Assembly (NCBI GenBank): GCA_017427645.1
Contig: JAFRSI010000099.1
Span: 1 to 32,022 of the forward strand
Length of the DNA: 32,022 nt
Source: Oscillospiraceae bacterium
GTDB lineage: Bacteria > Bacillota > Clostridia > Oscillospirales > Oscillospiraceae
Direction: 5' to 3'
In this document: piece by piece, positions 21,926 to 29,552 of the stretch
How the letters are laid out: the number at the start of each line of letters is the position of its first letter
How positions within the stretch are numbered: the stretch's first letter is position 1
Position numbers and translations under genes: made by a program
The notes under the pieces: model-generated
Seen by the model: the letters and a program-made list of their open reading frames with translations, nothing else
Told to the model about the DNA's origin: nothing
Database searches by the model: none

Positions 21926-22567
21926 ATGAGAGGACTGCTGCGCAAGGAATGGTATCTGATCAGAAGACACTGCCGCACGTATCTGGCGGTGGCGGCCCTG
22001 TTCCTGGTCACGTCCGCCGCAGTGAAGAGTGGCGGCGGCAACCTGTTCATGACCTTCTACCCCTGCATTCTGGCGGGCATCGTCCCCACCACGCTGCTGG
22101 CCTACGACGAGCAGAGCCGGTGGAACGTGTACAGCGACACCCTGGCCTGCACCCGGGCCCAGGTGGTGTCCGCCAAGTATCTGACGGGCCTGCTGCTGGA
22201 GCTGGGGATGATCCTGCTGTGCGTGGCCGCCAGCCTTTTCCGCATGAGCCGCGGCACCGCCGTCAGCGGCCGGGAGCTGCTGCTGCAGACGGGCCTGATG
22301 GTGCTGGTGTCCCTGCTGATCCCCGTGATCTCGCTGCCGCTGATGCTGCGCTTCGGCGTGGAGAAGGGGAGGATCTTCTTCTTCGCCGCTGTGACCGTCA
22401 CCTGCGTGGGCAGCCTGGCCCTGTCCCGCACCCTGCTGGGGGACAGCACGGACCAGATCCCGCCCCACGCCTCGGCCATCGCGGTGGGGGCGGTCCTGGC
22501 GGGGCTGGTGCTGTACGGCCTGTCCTGGCTGCTGTCGATCCGGCTGTATCAAAACCGGGAATTGTAA
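21926..22567 (+). CDS. ABC-2 type transporter permease
   Basis: A 213-residue membrane protein with about six hydrophobic segments, matching the ABC-2 permeases paired with YtrA-type operons. It starts MRGLLRKEWYLIRRHCRTYL (a cytoplasmic amphipathic start), and the loop TTLLAYDEQSRWNVYSDTL followed by RAQVVSAKYLTGLLLEL is typical (residues about 55-90). It begins one base after the ATPase stop. The two proteins probably form a homodimeric exporter. Confidence 0.9.
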   Translation: MRGLLRKEWYLIRRHCRTYLAVAALFLVTSAAVKSGGGNLFMTFYPCILAGIVPTTLLAYDEQSRWNVYSDTLACTRAQVVSAKYLTGLLLELGMILLCVAASLFRMSRGTAVSGRELLLQTGLMVLVSLLIPVISLPLMLRFGVEKGRIFFFAAVTVTCVGSLALSRTLLGDSTDQIPPHASAIAVGAVLAGLVLYGLSWLLSIRLYQNREL

Positions 22568-22575
22568 AAGATAAC

Positions 22576-22617
22576 GGCAAGGGCCGCTCGTCCGGGAACG
22601 GAGGAGCGGCCCTTGCC
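22576..22617. terminator. Terminator hairpin between ABC operon and DUF3793 gene
   Basis: GGCAAGGGCCGCTC (22576-22589) pairs with GAGCGGCCCTTGCC (22604-22617), a perfect 14-bp stem. Tails are only weakly T-rich (ATTT on plus, ATCTTTT on minus), so it probably serves both convergent units. Confidence 0.65.
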
Positions 22618-22650
22618 ATTTGGTAGGAAAGATGAGGATGTGTAAGCATT

Positions 22651-23205
22651 TTATGAGGCCGCTACCAGCAGGTCGTCCAGGGAGGCGCCCATGGCGTACT
22701 GCCGGCAGCAGCGGGCGGTGCAGCGGCGGTAGCTCTCAAAGCGGCGGAGCGCCTGGGCGGCGTCGCCGTAGACCTTCCAGCAGCCCACGCACTTGCAGTG
22801 GCGCCCCTTGTGGCGGATAAAGCCCCGCACGTCCTCCGGCGGATAGCTGAGGAACAGGCCGATCTCGTGGGGGAACTCCTCGCCGCCGCGGAAGCGGGCC
22901 AGGAGCCGGGGCAGGCAGCGCCCGGGGCGGGGATCGTCGTATCCGATCTCAGTCAGGAGCGCCCGCGCCTCGTCGTTTTCCAGGTCCTGCTGCAGCCGAT
23001 CCGGGCGATAGAGATACAGCAGGGCGCCACCGTCCGTCAGGCGCAGAGGCATCAGGCGCAGACCCTTGCGCCCCAGCCGGCGGTTGAAGCTGCGGATCTC
23101 CCGGGTGAATGTCTCCCGGGAATCAAAACGGCAGGGGAACAGACTGCCTGTCTTGAGACCGGCCAGGGTGGGGGCTGCGCTGCGGATGATCAACTCCTCG
23201 GACAA
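22651..23205 (-). CDS. DUF3793 family protein
   Basis: A 184-residue protein of the DUF3793 family, found in Clostridia and often near iron or flavodoxin genes; its role is unknown. The family landmarks are APTLAGLKTGSLF near the N-terminus, then IGLFLSYPPEDVRGFIRHKG and CWKVYGDAAQALRRFESYRRCT. Cysteines cluster in the second half (CKCVGC and CTARCC), which could bind metal. The start is set at TTG 23205 because AAGGGGG lies 8 nt upstream and homologues begin at this point; the upstream in-frame codons lie in promoter DNA. Two palindromic operators flank the promoter. Confidence 0.85.
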   Translation of the reverse strand: MSEELIIRSAAPTLAGLKTGSLFPCRFDSRETFTREIRSFNRRLGRKGLRLMPLRLTDGGALLYLYRPDRLQQDLENDEARALLTEIGYDDPRPGRCLPRLLARFRGGEEFPHEIGLFLSYPPEDVRGFIRHKGRHCKCVGCWKVYGDAAQALRRFESYRRCTARCCRQYAMGASLDDLLVAAS

Positions 23206-23229
23206 ACGGTTCGCCCCCTTCGCCAAATG

Positions 23230-23245
23230 GTTAGTTAAAACTAAC
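23230..23245. promoter_or_regulatory. Operator 1, GTTAGT-N4-ACTAAC
   Basis: A palindrome of the pattern GTTAGT-N4-ACTAAC lying just past the predicted transcription start. A second site is at 23301-23316. The pattern resembles iron- or manganese-responsive DtxR/Fur-type operators, but the binding protein is not known. Confidence 0.75.
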
Positions 23246-23255
23246 TTTCGGGATG

Positions 23256-23283
23256 ATGATACCATAATTTCCAGATTTGTCAA
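23256..23283 (-). promoter_or_regulatory. Sigma-A promoter of the DUF3793 gene
   Basis: On the minus strand TTGACA (23283-23278), 16 bp, TATCAT (23261-23256), with TGG directly before it as an extended -10. It is bracketed by the two operators. Confidence 0.75.
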
Positions 23284-23300
23284 TAGGGTTTTCGAAAAAA

Positions 23301-23316
23301 GTTAGTAATAACTAAC
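23301..23316. promoter_or_regulatory. Operator 2, GTTAGT-N4-ACTAAC
   Basis: The second copy of the palindrome, GTTAGT-AATA-ACTAAC, about 17 bp upstream of the -35. Confidence 0.75.
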
Positions 23317-23350
23317 TGCGGGGGCTTTGGACAGTGCATCCGGCTGCGGA

Positions 23351-23527
23351 TCAAAAGACCTCGGGCCGCTGCCGGAACCGCAGTTCCTCCACCGCCCGGC
23401 GCAGCTGGTCCAGGGAGCAGATGGTCTGGCGCCGCAGCAGCTCCTGGGTCTTGGGGGAGAGGGAATAGAAGTAGGTGTAGGCGGCCTCGTCGCCGTTGAG
23501 CAGGTCTGTGAGATCGTGATAATACAT
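23351..23527 (-). CDS. Small uncharacterised protein (58 residues)
   Basis: A short protein starting MYYHDLTDLLNGDEAAYTYF and ending RRAVEELRFRQRPEVF, with a helical, acidic-to-basic profile and no membrane segment. ATG 23527 is chosen because AAAGGAG lies 8 nt upstream; the two upstream in-frame ATGs fall in or against that site. It lies between obg and the DUF3793 promoter region. I do not recognise a named family, though the strong ribosome site argues that it is expressed. The pattern YFYSLSPKTQELLRRQ recalls small clostridial proteins of unknown role. Confidence 0.65.
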   Translation of the reverse strand: MYYHDLTDLLNGDEAAYTYFYSLSPKTQELLRRQTICSLDQLRRAVEELRFRQRPEVF

Positions 23528-23578
23528 GGTCATCGCTCCTTTCACACCATAGTGTGGCGGAACGCGGAGCGATTATGC

Positions 23579-23613
23579 AAAAAAACGCCGCCCTCCCGGG
23601 GGAGAGCGGCGTT
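23579..23613 (-). terminator. Rho-independent terminator of obg
   Basis: On the minus strand AACGCCGC-type arms (23584-23591 with 23606-23613) plus an inner GC stem form a hairpin, followed by a run of seven T (23585-23579). Confidence 0.85.
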
Positions 23614-23628
23614 GCCGTGGAAGCGGTA

Positions 23629-24909
23629 TCAGCGCTGATATTCAAATTCCAGGTTGTACATGGAAACGATGTCGCCGTCCTGGATGCCCATCTCCTCCAG
23701 CCGGTCGAAGAGACCGGAGGCGCGAAGCTGCTTGTCGAAATACAGGCGGCTCTCGTAGTCGGAGAAGTTGATGTTGGCCATGAGCCGCTGGAGCCAGGGA
23801 CCCTCCACCAGCCAGGTGTGGTCGTCCTGCTCGATGTGAAGGGGCTCGGAGGTGTCCACCTCCGGCGGACGGGGCACGTACTCCGGCTCGTAGACCGTCA
23901 CCGGCGGCAGCTGGGAGAGCCGACGGGCGATCCGCTTGACCAGCTCCCGGGTGCCCTGGTGGGTGGCGGCGGACATGGCGAAGAACTCGTAGCCCAGGGA
24001 CTCCACGTGGGCCTTGAAGGCGTCCAATTGGGCCTGGTCGTACAGCAGATCCGTCTTGTTGGCCACGGCGATCTGGGGCCGGTCGGCCAAGGAGAGACTG
24101 TACTCCTTCAGCTCGGCGTTGATGGCGTCAAAGTCGGCGATGGGGTCCCGGCCCTCGCTGCCGGACACGTCCACCAGGTGGACCAGCAGGCGGCAGCGGT
24201 CGATGTGGCGCAGGAAGTCGTGGCCCAGGCCGGCACCCTCGCTGGCGCCCTCGATGATGCCGGGGATATCCGCCATGACGAAGCTCTGGCCCTCGTCCAC
24301 GTACACCACGCCCAGATTGGGGTAGAGGGTGGTGAAGTGATAGTTGGCGATCTTGGGATGTGCCTTGCTGACCACGCTGAGCAGTGTGGATTTGCCCACA
24401 TTGGGGAAGCCCACAAGGCCCACGTCGGCCAGCAGCTTCAGCTCCAGCACCACGTCGTGGGCCTCGCCGGGCAGACCGGCCTTGGCGAAGCGGGGCACCT
24501 GGCGGGTGGGCGTGGCGAAGTGCTGGTTGCCCCAGCCGCCCCGGCCGCCCCTGCACAGCACGAAGGGCTCGCTGTCGGACATATCCTTGATGATCTCGTT
24601 GGTCTCGGCGTCCCGCACCAGGGTGCCCCGGGGGACCCGGATGGTCAGGCTCTCGCCGTCCTTGCCGGACTTGCGCCCGCCCTGGCCGTCCACGCCGTTG
24701 GACGCCACGTATTTGCGCTTGTAGCGGAAGTCCATCAGTGTGGACATGTTGTCGTCCACCTGCAGGATGATGGAGCCGCCGTCGCCGCCGTCGCCGCCGT
24801 CGGGTCCGCCGGCCGCCACGTATTTCTCCCGGTGAAAGGCGACGGCGCCGTTGCCGCCATTGCCGGCCCGGCAGGTGATCCGCGCCTTGTCGATGAATCC
24901 AGTTGCCAT
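23629..24909 (-). CDS. obg: GTPase Obg
   Basis: Essential GTPase linked to 50S assembly, sporulation and stringent control; 426 residues, normal length. The glycine-rich N-terminal Obg domain (1-157) contains GGNGAVAFHREKYV and GGPDGGDGGDGGSI. The GTPase domain has G1 GFPNVGKST (167-175), G3 DIPG (214-217) and G4 NKTD (284-287). A C-terminal OCT domain (about 350-425) contains YEPEYVP, EGPWLQRLMANINFSDYES and the late GIQDGDIVSMYNLEFEY. AAGGAGG precedes the ATG. Unlike many Bacillota it does not follow rpmA: it is about 3 kb away on the other strand. Confidence 0.97.
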   Translation of the reverse strand: MATGFIDKARITCRAGNGGNGAVAFHREKYVAAGGPDGGDGGDGGSIILQVDDNMSTLMDFRYKRKYVASNGVDGQGGRKSGKDGESLTIRVPRGTLVRDAETNEIIKDMSDSEPFVLCRGGRGGWGNQHFATPTRQVPRFAKAGLPGEAHDVVLELKLLADVGLVGFPNVGKSTLLSVVSKAHPKIANYHFTTLYPNLGVVYVDEGQSFVMADIPGIIEGASEGAGLGHDFLRHIDRCRLLVHLVDVSGSEGRDPIADFDAINAELKEYSLSLADRPQIAVANKTDLLYDQAQLDAFKAHVESLGYEFFAMSAATHQGTRELVKRIARRLSQLPPVTVYEPEYVPRPPEVDTSEPLHIEQDDHTWLVEGPWLQRLMANINFSDYESRLYFDKQLRASGLFDRLEEMGIQDGDIVSMYNLEFEYQR

Positions 24910-24956
24910 GGTTGGTGATCCTCCTTGGGAAATCGCGTGTGTGCGTAACTTAATAT

Positions 24957-24985
24957 ATTTTAGCGGAAAAAGGGAGACGCGTCAA
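24957..24985 (-). promoter_or_regulatory. Sigma-A promoter of obg
   Basis: On the minus strand TTGACG (24985-24980), 17 bp, TAAAAT (24962-24957). Confidence 0.7.
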
Positions 24986-25000
24986 GGTATTGGGATGACC

Positions 25001-25447
25001 TTACGCCGACACATGATGATTCAAACAAACCGCGATGGGTATCTTCTGATCGCTCCAGTACGCAACGGCCCTTTTCAAGTATTTCAGAAGCAAATCGCGT
25101 AGTTGCTCTCTTTCACGGCGTTTCTCCTTTCCGAAGACCAGATCAAAGTCGTCGATGACAATGAGAAGGCCGGAAAAAGACAGCCACTCCAAATCTGTGA
25201 TGCATTCATCAAAGGCGGCCCAATTCCACCCAAAATAATTAGGAAACCGCATGGAAGAAGAAATCTCCTGAAAGAAGCCGTCCAGTGTTCCGCAAAACTT
25301 TCCGCGCACATACGCCACATGGGTGTTTGATTCGTGGGCAGCGCGGCACATCAGCGTGTAGAGCTCACTATCGGTAGATCGTGTATACTGCAACCCGGAA
25401 TCTGCACCCAGAGCAGAGGGTTCTTTTTCAAAAAACACAACATCCAT
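25001..25447 (-). CDS. Barstar family protein (ribonuclease inhibitor-like)
   Basis: A 148-residue protein ending in a barstar domain: VRGKFCGTLDGFFQEISSSMRFPNYFGWNW (about 48-76) and FDECITDLEW (79-88), the acidic face that blocks barnase-type ribonucleases in this family. The N-terminal 45 residues are not part of the core. The reading is visibly AT-richer than neighbouring genes, hinting at later acquisition. It begins 5 bp after the sdaAA stop with TAGGTG as ribosome site, so it is expressed with serine dehydratase. No barnase-like toxin gene is in the window. The start is ATG 25447 rather than an in-frame GTG three codons upstream. Confidence 0.85.
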   Translation of the reverse strand: MDVVFFEKEPSALGADSGLQYTRSTDSELYTLMCRAAHESNTHVAYVRGKFCGTLDGFFQEISSSMRFPNYFGWNWAAFDECITDLEWLSFSGLLIVIDDFDLVFGKEKRREREQLRDLLLKYLKRAVAYWSDQKIPIAVCLNHHVSA

Positions 25448-25452
25448 TGTCG

Positions 25453-26322
25453 TCACCTATTCTGCGCTTTCTGCATCCGCTCCTTGACCGCCTTTCCCGT
25501 GGGGGTGGCGGCCAGGCCGCCCAGGGCGGTCTCCCGGAACTCCACCGGCATCCGGCGGCCCACCTGTCCCATGGCCTCGATGACCTCGTCCACGCCGATG
25601 CGGCTCTGGATCCCGGCCATGGCCATGTCCGCGGCGCTGATGGCATTCACGGCGCCGATGACGTTGCGCTTGACGCAGGGGACCTCCACCAGCCCGGCCA
25701 CCGGGTCGCAGATCAGGCCCATGAGATTTTTCAGGGCCATGGCCACGGCGTGGCCGATCTGGGCGCCGCTGCCGCCCCGGATGGCCACCAGAGCTCCCGC
25801 CGCCATGGCGGAGGCGGTGCCGATCTCGGCCTGGCAGCCGCCGGAGGCCCCGGCGATGGAGGCGCGGCTGGCGATGACGGCGCCGATGCCGCTGGCGGTG
25901 TAGAGGGCCTCCAGCACCTGGCGCTGGGTGAGCTCCAGGGGCAGCAGCACCGCCGGCAGTACGCCGCAGGCGCCCGCCGTGGGCGCCGCCACGATGCGGC
26001 GCATGCAGGCGTTGGACTCAGCCATGCTCAGGGCCTCGGCGATGACGGAGCTGACGTACTCGCCCAGCATGGATTCGCCCCGCAGGTTGTACTGGCGCAT
26101 CTTCATGCCGTCGCCGCCCACCAGACCGCTGACGCTGCGCCGCTGGCCGGTATAGGCGTCGGCGGCGTCCTGCATGGCCTGCCAGGTCAGGAGCATCTTG
26201 GCCTTGGACTCCTCGGGGCTCACCTGGCGCTCCTCCACGTCGTAGGCCAGGACCACCTCCCAGAAGGCGAGGCGCTCCTGCTCCATCTGGCGGAAGATCT
26301 CACGCATCGAATTGAGAGCCAT
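25453..26322 (-). CDS. sdaAA: L-serine dehydratase, iron-sulfur-dependent, alpha subunit
   Basis: The 289-residue alpha chain of the oxygen-sensitive [4Fe-4S] serine dehydratase, which deaminates L-serine to pyruvate and ammonia. Iron-sulfur ligand candidates are Cys163 (GGCQAE), Cys205 (LICDPVAGL) and Cys216 (EVPCVKRN), in the expected order. The segments AAPTAGACGVLPA (112-124) and ASIAGASGGCQAEIG (154-168) are family hallmarks. Its start at 26322 overlaps the end of sdaAB by 23 bp, with AAGGAGG 9 nt upstream. Confidence 0.96.
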   Translation of the reverse strand: MALNSMREIFRQMEQERLAFWEVVLAYDVEERQVSPEESKAKMLLTWQAMQDAADAYTGQRRSVSGLVGGDGMKMRQYNLRGESMLGEYVSSVIAEALSMAESNACMRRIVAAPTAGACGVLPAVLLPLELTQRQVLEALYTASGIGAVIASRASIAGASGGCQAEIGTASAMAAGALVAIRGGSGAQIGHAVAMALKNLMGLICDPVAGLVEVPCVKRNVIGAVNAISAADMAMAGIQSRIGVDEVIEAMGQVGRRMPVEFRETALGGLAATPTGKAVKERMQKAQNR

Positions 26323-26989
26323 CGTCATCATCCTCCTTGTCGTAATAGGTGACGGACAGAATGCCGTCCAGCTGCCGCAGGAAATCCACCTGGTGGAGCA
26401 GCAGATGCTGGTCCGTCTCAATGACCATCAGGGCGTCGCCGCCCCGCTTGTGGCGGCACAGGCTCATGTTGGCCACGTTGACGTGGAGCTGCTGCAGGAT
26501 GCCGGTGACCATGGCCACGGCCCCGTTCTCGTCCTGATTGCGGATGACCAGGGTGTTGTAGGCCCCGGTGAAGTTGACGTCGATGCCGTCCAGCTTATTG
26601 ACCATGATGCGGCCGCCGCCCAGGGAGGAGGCCTGCATCTCCAGGTGGCGCCCGCCCTCGCCGTCCACCTCGATAACGGCGGTGTTGGGATGGGCGTCCG
26701 GCAGCTCGACGGCGTCGATGACGTATTCCAGATCCTGCTTCTTCGCCTCGTCAAAGGCAAAGGGGATCCGCAGATCGTCCGGCTTCATGCCCAGCAGACC
26801 GCCCACCAGGGCCCGGTCCGTGCCGTGGCCCACGCCGGTCTCGGCAAAGGAGCCGTGGAGATGGATGCGGGCGTGCAGGGGCCGGCTGCCCAGCAGGGTG
26901 CGGGCCATCAGCCCGATCCGGGCGGCGCCGGCGGTGTGGGAGCTGGAGGGCCCTACCATCACCGGGCCCAGGATGTCAAAAATATCCAC
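26300..26989 (-). CDS. sdaAB: L-serine dehydratase, iron-sulfur-dependent, beta subunit
   Basis: The 229-residue beta chain of the same enzyme. It opens with DIFDILGPVMVGPSSSHTAGAARIG, the conserved substrate-binding segment, and HGSFAETGVGHGTDRALVGGLLG follows. Residues about 147-220 form an ACT domain (NTLVIRNQDENGAVAMVTGILQQLHVNVANMSLCR), which usually senses serine. The start is GTG at 26989, supported by AAGGAGG 9 nt before. The gene follows the DUF6472 gene at 24 bp. Confidence 0.96.
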   Translation of the reverse strand: MDIFDILGPVMVGPSSSHTAGAARIGLMARTLLGSRPLHARIHLHGSFAETGVGHGTDRALVGGLLGMKPDDLRIPFAFDEAKKQDLEYVIDAVELPDAHPNTAVIEVDGEGGRHLEMQASSLGGGRIMVNKLDGIDVNFTGAYNTLVIRNQDENGAVAMVTGILQQLHVNVANMSLCRHKRGGDALMVIETDQHLLLHQVDFLRQLDGILSVTYYDKEDDDDGSQFDA

Positions 26990-27013
26990 AGTCTGGTTCC
27001 TCCTTGCAGCGCG

Positions 27014-27187
27014 TTATTGCCTCCGGGCGGTGCGGTAATCGTCGCCCGGACGCCAGAAGGGGCAGCGGTCCGCCCGGGAGGAGAGGAATCGCTCCATCTC
27101 GTCCTCGTCCAGATCCGCGTCGCATACATAGTCGTCGTAGACTTCGTCATAGGTATAGAACATACAGCTTTCGCACTTGTCGCCCAT
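27014..27187 (-). CDS. DUF6472 family small Cys-rich protein
   Basis: A 57-residue protein with CESCMFYTYDEVYDDYVCDADLDEDEMERFL and a terminal CPFWRPGDDY: four spaced cysteines (CX2C then two single) and an acidic middle. This is typical of the DUF6472 family of Clostridia, probably a small metal-binding protein of unknown role. ATG 27187 follows GAGG at 8 nt. It is the first gene before sdaAB, so it may be tied to iron-sulfur enzyme function; this is inferred from position. Confidence 0.85.
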   Translation of the reverse strand: MGDKCESCMFYTYDEVYDDYVCDADLDEDEMERFLSSRADRCPFWRPGDDYRTARRQ

Positions 27188-27205
27188 ACGCCTCACCTCG
27201 GCGTT

Positions 27206-27235
27206 ATTCTACCCAAGCGGACGCGCCCGTGTCAA
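27206..27235 (-). promoter_or_regulatory. Sigma-A promoter of the DUF6472-sda-barstar operon
   Basis: On the minus strand TTGACA (27235-27230), 18 bp, TAGAAT (27211-27206). Confidence 0.7.
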
Positions 27236-27241
27236 GAGTAG

Positions 27242-27270
27242 TTGCATTTCAGGGAGAAATAAGGTAAAAT
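27242..27270 (+). promoter_or_regulatory. Sigma-A promoter of tmcAL
   Basis: TTGCAT (27242-27247), 17 bp, TAAAAT (27265-27270). Its -35 is 6 bp from that of the divergent sda promoter. A 7-bp hairpin (27292-27310) lies in the leader. Confidence 0.6.
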
Positions 27271-27358
27271 CATGTCGGATGATACGGTGCTCCGCCGGGT
27301 ATTCCGGCGGGTTTGTGTGGAAATTGTAACTATTTGTAATGCAACAGGGAAGACTGTC

Positions 27359-28546
27359 ATGGGTGTTGTCGGTATAATATGTGAATACAATCCCCTCCAT
27401 ATGGGGCATGCCGGTATGCTGCGGCTGCTGCGGCAGCAGGGCGCCGAGGCGATCGTCTGCGCCATGAGCGGCAATTTCGTCCAGCGGGGCGAGTGCGCCG
27501 CCGTGGGCAAGCTGGCCCGGGCGGAGATGGCCCTGCGCTGCGGGGCCGATCTGGTGCTGGAGATCCCCACGCCCTGGGCGGCCGCCACGGCGGAGACCTT
27601 TGCCGCGGGCGGCGTGGAGGTGCTGCGCCGCACGGGCGTGGTGGACCAATTGGCCTTTGGGGCGGAATGTGCCGACACGGCTGCGCTGCAGGCGGTGGCC
27701 GAGGCACTGGACAGCGACGCCTTCCGGGCGGCGCTGCACGCCGAAAAGGACGGGGGAGAGACCTTTGCCGCGCGGCGGCAGCAGGCGGTGGCGGCGGTGC
27801 TGGGCCCGGAGCGGGCGGCGCTGCTGAGCACGCCCAACAATATCCTGGCGGTGGAGTATCTCCGGTGCCTGCGGGGCGCGGGGATCACCCCCGTTGCCGT
27901 GCCCCGGCAGGGCGCCGGTCACGACGCGCTTCCCGCGGCGGACGGAACGGCCTCAGCCTCCCACGTGCGGGAGCTGCTGCGCGCCGGGAAAACGGAGGAG
28001 GCGCTGGCGTATCTGCCGCCGGCGGCCGCACAGATCCTGCGCCGCGAGATGGACGCCGGACGCGCTCCAGCGGATATGCGGCGCGGCCAGCGGGCGATCC
28101 TGGCCCGGCTGCGCCGGATGGAGGAAGAAGAATGGGCCCGCTATGACGGCGGCGGCGAGGGGCTTTATCACCGGCTCTATCAGGCGGTGCGGGAGGCCAC
28201 AGGGCTGCAGGAGCTGCTGGAGCGGGCCGGGACGAAGCGCTATCCCATGGCCCGGCTGCGGCGCATGGTGCTGGCGGCGTGGCTGGAGCTTCCGGCTGCA
28301 CCGGCTCAGGTGCCGTATCTGCGGCTGCTGGGGGCCAACGAGACGGGGCGGCGGCTTCTGCGGCGGATGAAGGGCGCCCCGGTACTGACGAAAGCCGCGG
28401 ACGTGGCGGCTCTGGGCGCTCCGGCGGCGGAGCTGTTCCGGCAGGAGAGCGCCTGGAGCGATCAATACGCGCTGCTGTGCCCGCAGGTGCTGCCCTGCGG
28501 GGAGGACTGGCGCACGACCCCGATCCTGTTGTCGGGTGAGAAATGA
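27359..28546 (+). CDS. tmcAL: tRNA(Met) cytidine acetate ligase
   Basis: A 395-residue enzyme of the TmcAL (YlbM) family, which uses ATP and acetate to acetylate cytidine 34 of elongator tRNA(Met). The N-terminal nucleotidyltransferase-like domain shows GIICEYNPLHMGHAGML (5-21) with the HxGH pattern, then AIVCAMSGNFVQRGECA (31-47). The conserved STPNNILAVEYLRCL (about 158-172) and the C-terminal RLRRMVLAAWL and YLRLLGANETGRRLL are also typical. ATG 27359 follows AGGGAAG; the reading from 27272 begins before a ribosome site and is rejected. Downstream is an independent lipoprotein gene. Confidence 0.95.
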   Translation: MGVVGIICEYNPLHMGHAGMLRLLRQQGAEAIVCAMSGNFVQRGECAAVGKLARAEMALRCGADLVLEIPTPWAAATAETFAAGGVEVLRRTGVVDQLAFGAECADTAALQAVAEALDSDAFRAALHAEKDGGETFAARRQQAVAAVLGPERAALLSTPNNILAVEYLRCLRGAGITPVAVPRQGAGHDALPAADGTASASHVRELLRAGKTEEALAYLPPAAAQILRREMDAGRAPADMRRGQRAILARLRRMEEEEWARYDGGGEGLYHRLYQAVREATGLQELLERAGTKRYPMARLRRMVLAAWLELPAAPAQVPYLRLLGANETGRRLLRRMKGAPVLTKAADVAALGAPAAELFRQESAWSDQYALLCPQVLPCGEDWRTTPILLSGEK

Positions 28547-28555
28547 GGAATCATC

Positions 28556-29470
28556 ATGAAAAAACGGTGGATACTGCCCCTGCTGGCGGCCCTTTTGACG
28601 CTGACGGCCGGGTGCAGCGCGCCTAAGGTGCCTGTGCCGAACAGCGCGGATCACGTGGATCTCTCTCCGGAGGAGGACGTGGTGCTCAGCGGCACGGTGC
28701 TCCGGGAGGAGACCGCCTGGGACTACCGGATCACAACCTATACGGTGACGGGCGAGCACTGTGCCTCCAACGATCCCCGCCGCGTACTGACCCGCCACAG
28801 CTACCAGCTCCCCTCCATGGAGGTGCTGCCTGCGGCAGAGGAGAAAGCCGTGCCGCCGGAGGCGGAGGAAGCCGCCCGGGAGTTCAACGCCTACTTTGAG
28901 CAGGTGCTCCGGGAGGAGACCGCCTGGTTCGACGAGATGGCCCTCAGCGCCGACGAGGATTATCGGACAGTGGGGCACCAGGCGGACAGCCTCTGGCAGG
29001 ACAGGGAATTCCACTACAGCGACGAGGCCGTGCTGGACTTCTGGGGCAATGAGCACGTGGTGAGCGTCACCACCACCCGGAAAAGCTATGCCGGCGGCGC
29101 GCACCCCACCGTCTGGCGGTCCTGTGCCACCTTTGACGTGAGCACCGGAAAGCAGGTGCTCCTGGCGGAGATGGCGAGAGACGTGTCGACCCTGCAGGAG
29201 ACGGTGACCAGAGAGCTGCTTCGCCAGGCGGCTGAGCGGCAGAGGGCGACCGCCGCCGAGGAGCGGCTGATCTACTACGAGGACTATCAGGAGACGCTGC
29301 AGGCCTGGATGGAGCGGGCCGTCTGCTTTGACGATCAGGGTATGACGGTGATCTTCGGCGTATACGATCTGGCGCCTTACGCCGCCGGCGAGCAGGTGTT
29401 CCGGATCCCCTACGAGCTGCTGGCTCCCTGCCTGAACGCCTACGGAAAGACAGTGCTGGAGCTGCACTGA
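28556..29470 (+). CDS. DUF3298 domain lipoprotein (RsiV-like)
   Basis: A 304-residue exported lipoprotein. The signal peptide MKKRWILPLLAALLTLTAGC has a lipobox ending at Cys20. A central region with a DUF4163-type start (about 90-150) leads to a DUF3298 domain at the end (GGAHPTVWRSCATFDVSTGKQVLLAEM, VIFGVYDLAPYAAGEQVFRIPYELL), as in the extracellular part of RsiV, which binds lysozyme. Here there is no cytoplasmic anti-sigma part, so it is a cell-surface lipoprotein. It lies 9 bp after tmcAL and 127 bp before a GH25 lysozyme gene. Confidence 0.88.
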   Translation: MKKRWILPLLAALLTLTAGCSAPKVPVPNSADHVDLSPEEDVVLSGTVLREETAWDYRITTYTVTGEHCASNDPRRVLTRHSYQLPSMEVLPAAEEKAVPPEAEEAAREFNAYFEQVLREETAWFDEMALSADEDYRTVGHQADSLWQDREFHYSDEAVLDFWGNEHVVSVTTTRKSYAGGAHPTVWRSCATFDVSTGKQVLLAEMARDVSTLQETVTRELLRQAAERQRATAAEERLIYYEDYQETLQAWMERAVCFDDQGMTVIFGVYDLAPYAAGEQVFRIPYELLAPCLNAYGKTVLELH

Positions 29471-29486
29471 TTGCTGTGATATGAAA

Positions 29487-29517
29487 CCGCGGTCCGTTTC
29501 CGGGCCGCGGCTTTTTT
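29487..29517 (+). terminator. Rho-independent terminator after the lipoprotein gene
   Basis: CCGCGGTCCG (29487-29496) pairs with CGGGCCGCGG (29501-29510) with one G-U pair, followed by CTTTTTT (29511-29517). Confidence 0.88.
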
Positions 29518-29552
29518 CATCCCCGGGGTTTACGGCGGCGCCGGCCCTGTGA

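Noticed and set aside
24910..25447. A barnase-type toxin partner next to barstar
   Set aside because: The flanking 24910-25000 only holds the obg promoter, and the other side is sdaAA; no RNase gene fits.
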